From contig QZLH01000236.1 in NCBI GenBank assembly GCA_003833135.1, positions 26,300 to 90,299 of the forward strand: a stretch of DNA of 64,000 nt, written 5' to 3'. The notes under the pieces are model-generated. The model saw nothing but the letters and a program-made list of their open reading frames with translations. It searched no databases and was not told the DNA's origin. Within the stretch, counting starts at the first letter, position 1; the number at the start of each line of letters is the position of its first letter. Shown one piece after another: positions 22,199 through 33,010 of this stretch. This DNA is from Oehlia diaphana. Its lineage: Eukaryota; Glomeromycota; Glomeromycetes; Glomerales; Glomeraceae. The position numbers and the translations under genes are program-made.

Positions 22199-23171
22199 TT
22201 GAATATATAAGGATTGAATATTCGAATATTAAATATTGACTGTATATTGAATATTAATTAAATATTGTATATATTGTATTAAATATTGATTATTTAAAAG
22301 AATAAAAAAAAAAAAAAAAAATCTATTATATATATTATACATACAGTAGATGGTCCAGAGTACGTTATTATATTTTTTTACTCGTATGGGGGTTCAATAA
22401 TATGAAGATATAACGAAATATACAGATAAAATCTTATTACAGGGAATGAACTTTTTATTTTAACTGAGCGTTATTATGAATTATGTATAAAAAAAATTCT
22501 GATCGGAATTTTCGAAATATTACAAGTTATATTAAAATTTGATACAGATAAAGGTATTATTATAACAGACGTATGGTATTATAATAGACAAACGGAATTA
22601 ACAGCGGTATTATAAGACAACGGTATTAGATAAGGGAATTACAACAGCGGTATCATAAGACACGTAAATTATAATAGACAACGGTATTATCATTATAACA
22701 GACAACGGTATTATAAGTGGATTTATAATATACAACGGTAATAGACGGTAGTATTATAAATAACGATAATACGATATTAATAAATGACGATTAATAAATG
22801 ACGATATTAACAAATGACGGTATTTAACAAATGACAAATAACGATATTTGAAATAATAATAATTTACGTGTTTACCAAAAAAAGAAATTTAATTAAGTTT
22901 AAAATATTATTTTGTAAATTTCAAATTTTCACGTCATTATTTAACTTTATTTGGTTTCGGTAAAGATAAATTTACACACCATCATTTACCAATTTGGTGT
23001 ATTGTAACGTGCGGATTTTTTTTTTTAAAAAAAAAAACCCTCAAAGGTTATATAAATGGATTGTCGTGATTGTCGATAAGAATTTTATCAATCTTAAAAA
23101 ATTTTTGTTTTTCTTTCCCACATTTCCCTACATCTTTTCGAGAGGAAGAAAAAAAAAAAAAATAATAATAA

Positions 23172-23202
<31 letters not shown>

Positions 23203-23208
23203 AAAATA
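22199..23208. other. Intergenic region with a degenerate minisatellite
   Basis: Holds the ACGGTATTAT-type repeat at 22545-22860 (separate entry) and an (AAAT)n run at about 23170-23200 abutting the next start codon. Also contains a poly-T/poly-A pair (23015-23037) that can form a hairpin. No gene is supported. Confidence 0.6.
22545..22860. repeat. Degenerate minisatellite, ACGGTATTATAA-type
   Basis: The words GACAACGGTATTAT, ACAGCGGTATTATAAGACAA, GACGGTAGTATTAT and AAATGACGATATTAA recur in head-to-tail order at intervals of roughly 15-30 bp over about 300 bp. The 5' part is dominated by CGGTATTA units and the 3' part by AATGACGATATT units, so the array appears to have drifted along its length. 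Confidence 0.7.
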
Positions 23209-23990
23209 ATGTTGCCTCCCTCAACACATTATCCTCATTCTCCTTTTAAATCACATGAAAATCCAGTAATTTTCACTTTATATTCACCTTCTTACTCCGA
23301 AGAAGATTTTAATAATGAACATGATTTTATAAATAGTGTTCTATCTTATGATGATTTTAGCGAAATGATTGAAAATATGTTTGAATGGAATGTTATGGAT
23401 ACTTTAGGTGACGGAGATCAAATATTTTATATTAAAAATGATATGGAAGAAGACGAAGAAATGATTGAAGATGAAATGATGGAAGAAAACAGGGATCACA
23501 AGGATCGTAAGGACCAAATGGATCACGTGAACATATTTGAAAATTTATCAAATGAAGAGATTACAGTTGAAGAAGAGGAAGTTATTGAAATGACTGGTGT
23601 GAGTGTATATGAAGATTGTAATGATATTGAAACCAAGTTTATTAAAGAAAGATTTGTTAATTATGGTGTATCTGGAGGTAAAAATATCATGAATACATGT
23701 ATATTTATATTTTTTTTTATTTAATATCAGATATATATAAATAATATTCTTGTCTTCGATTGTTAGCATGTCCATTATCTGAAAATAGACAAAATAGGCG
23801 CGAAAATCTTTCAAGGGATGATAAAGAAGATTTAGTGAAATGTATCAAAGAGTGTCAAAAAATTAACGCGCAAAAATCAAAAGATCGTAAAAGATTAAGA
23901 GAAAATCGAATTAATCGAAATCAAGAAGCTCATGAACCTTTTAAAGGTAATCCCAATACGCAAGATGTAAAAACATGGTGTATTAATTAG
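23209..23990 (+). CDS. Acidic-then-basic protein of unknown function
   Basis: Two exons (23209-23677, 23767-23990; phase 1, GT-AG) give 230 residues. I do not recognise the family. Exon 1 is acidic, with a Glu/Asp/Met-rich centre (residues about 82-100) and hydrophobic spacing resembling an activation region. Exon 2 is strongly basic (CIKECQKINAQKSKDRKRL, then RENRINRN) and could bind nucleic acid. The arrangement suggests a small nuclear regulator, but no leucine zipper or other DNA-binding fold is visible. The ATG is preceded directly by an (AAAT)n microsatellite, which would lie in the 5' leader. Confidence 0.55.
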
Positions 23991-24129
23991 GGAAATTGGG
24001 AAAAGTTAATTATTTACTTTTATTCATTTGTAAAGAAAAAAAATTTTTATTCCCTAGAGAAGAAAAAAAATTTTTTTTTGTAACAGTAATATAGAAATTA
24101 TTGCAAATAGAATTATGTTTGATTTGATT

Positions 24130-24270
24130 CTTCTTTGTCTTCTTCTTCGTTTATTATATAGCCAATTAGATTTAAATATTTCTGAATTTTTTTTTTTTTA
24201 TATAATAAAATTTCTTCTTCTTTTATTATAGCCAATTAGATTCAAATTTTTTTTTATATAATAATTTTTC
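24130..24270. repeat. Tandem duplication of about 70 bp
   Basis: Two successive copies share TCTTCTTCTT, then TTTATTATA-AGCCAATTAGATT, then a T-run and ATATAATAA (first copy about 24132-24205, second about 24206-24270). Differences are mainly in the T-run lengths. Confidence 0.6.
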
Positions 24271-24884
24271 AAACTCGATTATCTTCATCTTAATTTACAT
24301 TTGATACAGTAAATTTATTAATTAGATATTTATTTACAATAGATCCAACCAATCTCAAATTTGTAAAATTTTCAGGTATTATAACCAATAAATATATTAT
24401 TATTAGCCATTTTAAGACAAAAACTGGCTTGAGAAATTATTGTTTATTCAAATAAGGAGATATACAGGGTGAAGGGGGGGGGGGGGATTAATGTTACACA
24501 AGTTTATGTTACAACAAAGTTAATTTTTAGCGAACAAGAACGAATTATTGTTATAAATTCATTAATAAATTCATTTAATTTATTTCCATTCTAAACAAAA
24601 ATCCTTCCATGTGAAATAACAAATAACACGAGCAAGTGAAGGAGCTACGTATCAGGAATCCAAACAAATGAATTACATTTTCTTTCGTCATAATTATATA
24701 TCAGAGAAACAGTAGGAGTAAAAAAAAGGAGACACAAATTAAGGAGATCAAGGAGGTTTACTGGATGTAATTATTTATTAAATATGTACAAATTAATTTG
24801 AATAAAAAAAAACAAATAAAAGCTTCCTTCAAATTCCGTTAAAATCGATTCTTCAATTTGTCTAGTACGATTTTTATTGAAATT

Positions 24885-25040
24885 CCCTTAATGATATTCC
24901 TATAATGATATTCCTTCCTTTAATTGATATTCCTTCAGTTATTGATAATCCTTCCCTTAAATATTCCCTTAATTAATGATATCTCATTAATGATATCTCA
25001 TTTAATGATATTTCCCTTATTAACATTTCCCTTATCGATC
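24885..25040. repeat. Minisatellite, TGATATTCCTT-type
   Basis: The words TAATGATATTCC, TTGATATTCCTTC, TTAATGATATCTCAT and AATGATATTTCCCTT follow each other with 13-20 bp spacing over about 150 bp. It is AT-rich with pyrimidine-rich joins, is non-coding, and lies about 900 bp past the stop of the 23.2 kb gene. Confidence 0.6.
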
Positions 25041-25982
25041 ATTAAAATTCTATTAATAGGCTTATTTGAGATCATCTGATATTGCCACAGTGGCTTACAC
25101 GTCAAAAATAAATATTGTTCTAAAAAAAGAAAGTCAACAATTTTGTGTGCATGATCGAAATCAATGAATAAACTATAAACTATTGTTGCAGACTGAAAAC
25201 AAAGAATATTCCAGATAATATCACAATCTAATTTAAGAAAATGATGAATTTATTTAACTTATTTTAAGAAATCCAGTTAATCAAATGGTTAATTATTAAT
25301 AATAAAAAACAAACAAGAACGATATATTCATGATATTCATGATTTATGCTATATTTGGATATCATCATTATTGGAATAATGACTCCGAATCAGGCAAAAA
25401 ATGGAAAGAAAGGATGAATTTGTTTTTTTTTTTTCTTTTTGGAATGAGGAGAAAGATTTCATTTCTTCATTTTATTCGAATACTGATATAGTAAACAAAA
25501 AGATTCACAAAAAAAATTCTTTAAATCTCATCATTTTCCTCTTTTATGACGTCATCCATAGTAAGAAAATTATTGATTACGTCATCCGGTTATTGCCGCA
25601 GATTAATAATAATTCGATTATCAATTACTAAGAGATATGCTTAAATTGATTTAGTTTATTTTTTTTAATCATAATTTTGACTTAATCTTATATATTCTTA
25701 AAATATCTTATAGTTTGAAAATTTTTCATATAATTTATAATTACGATTACAAAACTCAAAAACGATTATCCGTAAATTTCTTTCCAACTTAGCGATTAAT
25801 ATTTTACTTAGATTTACAAAAAAGCTTATACAAAGTATAAACCGTAATAATATTTAATTATATAAACAGTAAATTTTATTGCGCCAAAAAAAAAAAAAAA
25901 TTCCTAATATTTAGTTAGTAGTTATTTATAATACAATGCGTTATATCTGATAAATAATAAATCCGATAATAAATTTTACAAT

Positions 25983-27623
25983 TTACAATTGTTCGTTATG
26001 ATCTTCTTCTATACCCAAAATTAAATTCACTTCATTATCTGTAGAAATATCATTTGAAGTAGAATTAATATAATAAGGTAATTGTTCGGTTTGACCTAAT
26101 TCATCGAAAAGAGAAATTCTACTTTCATCTTGTGGGATTTGTTCTCGTTCACGTGTTAAAGATTTTCGAGAGTTATTATTATTGACATTATTCCATTGTT
26201 CAAAAGTTAAGTTCATTTGTCGTTGTTGTTGTTGATATTGTGATTGTGCCGATGAAATTGTTGCCATATATTGATTGCCTCCTTGAAAAGAATTTTGTTG
26301 ATTATCAAATAAATTTAATGTAACGGAATTGTCCATTGGATCTTCTTTATGAAATACAAAACTAGTTTTGGAGTCGGGTTTGACCGGTCTATACATAATG
26401 TGTACATGGTCCGAATACGAAGATTGTTTAGTTTTACGTTGTTTAATTGTTCGAGTTGATGTAGTCGATGTCGATCCAGTTGGTTCATTAATTTGAACAC
26501 TAGCCTTTCTTTTCTTTACTCGATTTTCTGTAAGATTTGCTACTTTTGATTCTTTAGATTTTGGTCCTAACTCTTCTTTCTCCTGAACAATTATTGGTGA
26601 CAATTGTGTTTGCTCATTTTGTCTTTCAGTTTCTTCACGATTTGAAGAATCTACTTGTATTGATTGTTGAGGTGAAGGAATCGATTCATTTTCATGACTA
26701 TTTTCTAACAAAGAATTAAAAAATTGTGCATGATCATCTAATTGAATTGTAGAAGATTGTTGAAAACTATCCGAATTATTATCATATGGAATTATTGTTG
26801 AATTATCATCCTGCATTATATAATTAAAAAAGTCCATGAAAGATTGTGATGATAAAATTGTATCATCTTCAGGTTGAGGTGTAGTTGTTGCAGAAAAAGT
26901 TTGTTCAATTGAATTATTAGAAACATTATAAGGTAAGATAGAAGAAGGTTCAATTACTGGTAAGGAAGAAGAAGTGGAACAATTCATATTTTGATTATTA
27001 TTATTATTATTATCATCACCTACAACAATTTGACGAATACGTTCCCAAAAAAATTGTTGAACTGTAACTTCTCTATTTTGTATGAGTATTGTTAAAGTTA
27101 TAAAGATTGTATTTAAATTATCAATACTAAATCTACTATCATTTGGATTATTATTCATTAAATTCCATAATTTTCTCAATAATAATGATTGTTCAATAGA
27201 AGTTGTAGGATGTACGAATAACTGAAAAAATTGATCTTTAAATATATTATTAACTTGATTAGCATGTGATAAATTAGAAAAAAATCTTGTCAAACTTATC
27301 AAGGTATTTTCTATACTTTCATCTCTTAAATTATTTTCAATTAAATCTGGATTATTTTTTGGTCTTCTTCTTCCAGGTTCAGGATAAGTACATTTTTCAT
27401 TATGATCGAGACAATAAGTACAAGATGATTGTATCGCATAATTTCCATCACATTTTTTTTTATCACGTTTACATTTATTACATGCATTTGAAGATATTTT
27501 CCCTCTTTTCTTCTTTTGTGGACGAGAAGAAATTTCAGGAGCGGATTGATCTTCCCATGATTCATCTGAATCCCCTCCTCCTTGTTGAATTACAGATGTA
27601 ATAACTTCAACATTTTGTTCCAT
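25983..27623 (-). CDS. Zn(II)2Cys6 fungal transcription factor
   Basis: This is a single-exon protein of 546 residues. Cys48, Cys51, Cys58, Cys68, Cys71 and Cys78 form a C-x2-C-x6-C-x9-C-x2-C-x6-C zinc cluster, preceded by the basic stretch RPQKKKRGKISSNA and followed by PGRRRPK. This is the Gal4-type DNA-binding fold that binds CGG-type half sites. No typical fungal middle homology domain is apparent. The rest is Gln/Asn/Ser-rich and probably disordered, with a basic patch (VKKRKAS, TIKQRKTKQ) that may act as a nuclear signal. The start is the first ATG of the frame, which leaves the cluster 47 residues in, as is usual. The regulated genes cannot be inferred from the neighbourhood. Confidence 0.85.
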   Translation of the reverse strand: MEQNVEVITSVIQQGGGDSDESWEDQSAPEISSRPQKKKRGKISSNACNKCKRDKKKCDGNYAIQSSCTYCLDHNEKCTYPEPGRRRPKNNPDLIENNLRDESIENTLISLTRFFSNLSHANQVNNIFKDQFFQLFVHPTTSIEQSLLLRKLWNLMNNNPNDSRFSIDNLNTIFITLTILIQNREVTVQQFFWERIRQIVVGDDNNNNNNQNMNCSTSSSLPVIEPSSILPYNVSNNSIEQTFSATTTPQPEDDTILSSQSFMDFFNYIMQDDNSTIIPYDNNSDSFQQSSTIQLDDHAQFFNSLLENSHENESIPSPQQSIQVDSSNREETERQNEQTQLSPIIVQEKEELGPKSKESKVANLTENRVKKRKASVQINEPTGSTSTTSTRTIKQRKTKQSSYSDHVHIMYRPVKPDSKTSFVFHKEDPMDNSVTLNLFDNQQNSFQGGNQYMATISSAQSQYQQQQRQMNLTFEQWNNVNNNNSRKSLTREREQIPQDESRISLFDELGQTEQLPYYINSTSNDISTDNEVNLILGIEEDHNEQL

Positions 27624-30600
27624 AATTTAAATAAGTATCTTGTTAAAGAAAATAACTAAATTATTAAATTCTGCAATTTAAAAGAAATTTTACGGATAAA
27701 ATAAAAATATATATATATATATATATAAAACCATATATAATCATAAAAAAAATGACCCTTAAAAGATAAACTTGTAATGTTTATAAATAATAAAGAAAAA
27801 AGGAAAGAAATAAAATTAAAAAATAAAAGGATGATTTATTATAAATTTTTCGTATTTGAATGAAGATTTCTTCGCGAAAGTTTAAGTTTATAAAGATTTG
27901 AAATTCTGAGAAAAAATTGTTAGCTCTTATATCATTTTTTTTTTAATATTAATAAATATCAATGGCTTGTAAAAAAGTGGCTTGTGTCACTGAATAATTA
28001 TTACAAATAAAAACTCCGGTTTTTATATTGTTAAAGTAAAAAAAAAAAAAATTTAGAATAGTTAATATATTTTTTTTTAAAATAAATATATTCGGAAATA
28101 AGAATTTCCTTAATATGACAATATCCAAACACTTTTCATAATAAATAATTCTATATCTCCGACTAAGGAGCCAATAATAAAAAAATTATACTTATTCGAA
28201 TGGTTACACAAAATCCAAAAAAGTGAAAGTGGAATTTTTCAGGTTTAATCCAAAATTATCCAACAAAGTTTTATTTGTATCTGCGGCGAAATAAGTACAT
28301 AATCTTACAGTCCGGAAAACTATCGCCAGACTTGAATATCCTTCTTTTTTTATGTTATCAATGTTTGAGTCTTTATGACAAAAAGTTATATCATTTAAGG
28401 TAATAATTATTTGATATTGATCGATCAAATAAATTGTGATTATACAGGAAGTGATTATAGAGAGAATTTTCTAATGGCGATGAACATCATGAAACATAAG
28501 AAGCATTAATACGATTCCAGAATTTTCTAGTAAAGTATTATCTTTTCATATAATAGTTATTTTGAAACTTAAAACATCGTGTTCTAGAACAATAAGAAAA
28601 TTTGAACTCTATAAATAGCTTAAAATTGTTGATGAGATTTTTTTTTGACAATATGTCAATATAATATTTAAAATATTTTAGGAAAAAAGAAATCCTTTTT
28701 TATTACCAAACAGTAACCTTGTAATCTAGTAAGTTGAATGAAACACACTGCACATGATATTTGTTTGTCTATTATAGTTTTTTTTTTTGAATTTTATATT
28801 TCGATCATCACTAACTCCGCAGTTTATGCTGTTTACTGAAAATCCAATGTGGTGTGTAACCCAAATTCTTAGTGGGCATTAGAGGACATATAATAGATTT
28901 GTTACAAATTTACGGATTAATGCGTTTATAACGTAACGCATTATATTTCTACCTGCTGCATGAATTAATAACTATAACGAGACAAGTCATTATAATATTC
29001 CTTGTTTAAAATGATATAAAGGAATTTACGAATATAGTTTCATTTCTTAGATCTTTTTCTTTATCAACTAAATGAATTAGATTATCTTGCCATATTTACT
29101 TATATATTGTACAATATAATTAAGATCTATATTTAATTTGACACGTAAATATTGTGTGTGGCGTTTTATAAAAAAGAATCAGTTAAAACCCAATTGTTTT
29201 AGTTCATAATAATGCATAATATTATACTGAGATTACTTTAATTAAAAAACGGGTTATTACAATTAAAGTAATTAATAAATGCCGTGTTAAGTAGTATTTA
29301 AATTTATTTGTAAAGTTGTAACCTAAAAATTTTTCACATGTAACTGTGTTTCATGTTTTTCATTTTAATACACAAAGAAAATCAAATAGAAAATATTTTT
29401 TTATTTACCATTCAAAAAAATAGATTAGTTTTGTTGATTGTATTACAAAGTGGTTAACATGATATATATATATATATTAATCCGGAATACGAATCCGGTT
29501 GAGAAAATGTCCACAAACTCGTGTGACAATGGCATTTTAAGAAGGTTATTGAGCCATAAATAGGGATAAATAATGTAAATAGTAATAATATTAATAATTT
29601 AAAGAATAGCATCTAGAGCCTGTGTAGAACTTTATTTACGAATTATTTAATTGGTCATCCACCATCCCTATTAATACTAGATGATCTACATCATGCATCT
29701 ATTTCCGGAGACAATGTAATTAACACGTGAGGCTTTTGTGGCTAATTGTACATCGTGTCACATTGGCTAATAAATAAAATAATTTCTTAAATATTTAGAC
29801 TCTTTTGGATATGAAGAACTCTACTCTGCAAAGCTAACAAAGTCAGCACAATAATTATGTTTAAACTCCGCTATTCATTTAGGTTTAAAAATTTTAAAAA
29901 TGGTATTGTCTTTTTTTTTTTTTTGTTTTGATAACTCTTCAATAAAATGATTGGATTAAAAAAAAGAAAAAAGAAAGAAAAAAATTCCATTAATTAAATT
30001 GAGTTAATAGAGTTATTGCAGATAACATTTCTTTATTAGGATTACAAATAATTATTATATATCCTAGAAAATAAAAAATAAAATTTGATTATGTCTTATG
30101 ACCTATGTTATGTACAATTTTTTATGACAATTAGTTTTATAGCGCGATTAATATTTTATATTCCGACGATAACCCCTTAAATATCACATTTTTGATTTCG
30201 CTCGCTCGTTTAGAGAATGTGACAACATTTGTTATCACATTTATCGCGTGACTAAACTTTAATCAAATATAATAAATATATAACAACATTATTTGTTTTA
30301 ATGTATACTGTAACATATGCAGTAATAAATGTCCTATAATCTTTTTAAGTCAAATCATTTTCGATTAAAAATAATAATTTAATTCAATTAATTGCCTATT
30401 TAGAACATAATATATGATGTACATTAGTTTAACTTCCGTAGGAAGGAATTTCGTAATTCAGAAAACAAAAACAGAAAAAAAAATATTATTTTTCCGTGTT
30501 AATCCCCAAAAAATTGCGATTTTTTTTTTTTCTAAAAATGCAAGTAATATCCGCATAAAATTAAAGAATCGCGATAATTTGTCAGCCCCAGTACAGGTGT

Positions 30601-30828
30601 ACGTTATCCTAATTTGGTAATTGATTACTAAATCTGATCGTGGCTCAGTGATCGTAGTATTGTGTAGTCAAAATTTCGGCCGGATACTCTATTATTTTGA
30701 TGTCATCACCATTGTTGAAATCTTGATTTGGTCATCTTTTACCATTTTTGGTTTCGATTGTCAACTTAAAATTTTGTACCACGTTGTTTCTGTGGCTGTG
30801 GCTAGAATTCTTTAACGTGTTTCGAGAA

Positions 30829-31034
30829 TCTCGAACAGTCACCCCGCCCCGCTTCTAAAAATAGATTTTACCAGTTGAAACACGTCCCAACACGTCCCAA
30901 CACGTGACCGTGGAAACAACACAAGGCGTGGCAAATAGGATTTTGACCCCAGATACTTATAGCGAAGGGATGTGATTGTGGTGACAAATAAATCTATTTT
31001 TAGAAGCGGGAGCGGACCGATCCGTTCGAAATAT
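30829..31034. mobile_element. Short inverted-repeat element (hAT-like MITE candidate)
   Basis: CCCGCTTCTAAAAATAGATT-type sequence near 30847-30868 is mirrored almost exactly at 30989-31012. Weaker symmetry extends outward to TCGAA on both sides (about 30829-30834 and 31022-31027). The interior of about 120 bp has a doubled CACGTCCCAA and a CACGTG but no open frame. The outer CAGTCACCCC start is reminiscent of hAT ends, and the flanking TCTCGAA / CGTTCGAA words could be a worn 8-bp target duplication. That family call is tentative. Confidence 0.5.
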
Positions 31035-32699
31035 ATTTTTTATATTTTATTTAGTTACATTTTGATAATAATAATTAAAAACAAATTTTATTACTTAAAC
31101 AATATTTTTAACCTTTTTTACATTTGTAATCTTTATAAAGGATGTTCATATTAATTTTCAGATTTGATTAAGAGTTTCAAGATTTTAAATCGTTTAAATT
31201 ACTCCGATAGATAAATTTTCATAAAATATTAAAGTTTTACATTTGTAATCTTAGAAGGGATGTTTCATTATGAGTTTGCTCTTCTTTTTTTTTTTAAAAA
31301 AAAAAGGATGATGGATTTCAGATCCGGTAACTCCGTTTAAAAATTAAAATATTTCTTTGAATAGAATTTTTAAATTAACGGTTAAAATCGCAATTATGAA
31401 CCATGTTTTACATATATAGGATTTACTTTACATAAAGAAATTTTACTTCTGAAATTATTTATGAAGTTATATGTAGTACAGAAATATCATTTTATCTGCG
31501 TCATATCACACCAACAACAACGAAAAAACAGTAATACTTTTTTTTTTTAATTGTTTTGCAAATAAACCCATAAAAAATTTACTTTCTAATTAATTAATTA
31601 CCAATTAAATGCAATGAATCTTGAGTCATTGTTTGCACTGCATATAAAGTACTGTGCCTCTCGACCCATTGACGTATTTTATGCAGTGTTAATTATTATT
31701 GAGCAACCACAGCCCCGCAGCAACACATGCATGTTGCGAAATCAATTATGCGCAGTAGTCGTGGCGTAGTAGCAATGACCCCAAGTTAGCGCGGTGTAAG
31801 ATTATCTTTACCCCAAAGTTATGAGAAATAATTAGTAAAAAGGAATGAATTTCTTATTTCAAAGTATTTAATGAAACAATTAGGAACAAATTTCAAAACA
31901 AGGTAAAAACATTTAATCAGTTGGGTATTCTGGCCTAATTAATCCGCTGTCAATGTTAATGCTTCTTTCTCGAGTTCTTATCCAAAAATACATACCAACA
32001 TTAAATTAGGAAATTGGAACACTTCGTTAAAATGAAAATTTTCATATGAACGCCATCATCCTACCTTATTGAAAATATATTGTTGCGGTTAAGTCAGACT
32101 TGTCACACAGGGGGCATATTGGTTATAACATAATATAAAAAGAAAGGGCAAAACTGTTATTATTTATCGTAGATATCGTCTGTGAAAGAATGTAGCGACT
32201 TATAGATAAATTGCTAATATTTTTGTTCTATAGGTTAAAAAATATAGTGTAGTGAAAGGTACACAAATAGTAATACAGATATTAAATTTTATTTTATTAT
32301 ATATTTTTCTGTACAAAACATTTATATATACAATATTTATGAATATGTAGACAACTCTTTTTGCTACCATTATTTAATATTTGAATATATATAACGCGGT
32401 TTAAACATTTTAATCACCTGACGCAGTTTATAATCAAAAATTCATCGCGAAAATATTCTTATCTCCTTACTTATTCTAATTATATTCAAAAAAAAAAAAA
32501 GCTGAAGTTCAGAACTTTCTTTTATTAAAATTATTGACACATTGAACTGAATAGACTTAGGATCTACCGAAAAATACCTACAAAATCAAAAGAACACCGA
32601 TGTATAAGTAACACGGGTCACTGTAAACGACAATTAGTAAAAAAGGTAATTTATAAATAGCTGTCATCAAGAAAACGAATAGGAATTAAGGAATTTTAC

Positions 32700-33010
32700 G
32701 TCACCCTTATTAGGGACCGCCAATCAGATACAACCACCCCACTTAACATACTTTCCTCCAACCTCCAATTAAGTATGCGTATGAGGATCCTTATCATGGT
32801 CCTGCCATGTAAGAGAAAATTTTGCGGCACCCTCATTATAATTAACCATTAAATTATAATGATTCGGTATCCTGAGATGACGCATGTGTTATTAGTAAGA
32901 AACAGGTCTCTTACCTTGGTTTACTTCCACTATAAATCATACTAAGGATGTGAGTTAGGGCTATACCCCAACCACTATACCGCACCAAGGGAGAGAGTGT
33001 GTAAGAGGTA
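32700..33010. other. GC-richer non-coding block, probable dispersed repeat
   Basis: About 300 bp with visibly higher G+C than the surroundings (TTAGGGACCGCCAATCAG near the start, ACCGCACCAAGGGAGAGAG near the end). It has no open frame. It contains a short foldback (ATTATAATT / AATTATAAT) and ends near a doubled TTAACGACTTAACGACTTAA. Its composition suggests a dispersed repeat copy, but no termini were identified. Confidence 0.35.

Larger units (their letters stand above)
23991..25982. other. Convergent 3' region with repeats
   Basis: Lies tail-to-tail between the 230-residue gene and the Zn2Cys6 gene. It contains a short tandem duplication at 24130-24270, a run of about 13 G at 24476-24487, a TGATATTCCTT-type minisatellite at 24885-25040, and a palindromic TGACGTCA at 25547-25554. 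The 76-codon frame at 25401-25631 has no recognisable content. Confidence 0.55.

Noticed and set aside
28204..28428. 74-codon minus-strand frame in the gene desert
   Set aside because: Reads smoothly but has no family, no neighbouring exons and no conserved motif; too little to call a gene.
30414..31154. Series of 60-68-codon plus-strand frames
   Set aside because: They cross the inverted-repeat element and lack any domain; probably chance frames in slightly GC-richer DNA.
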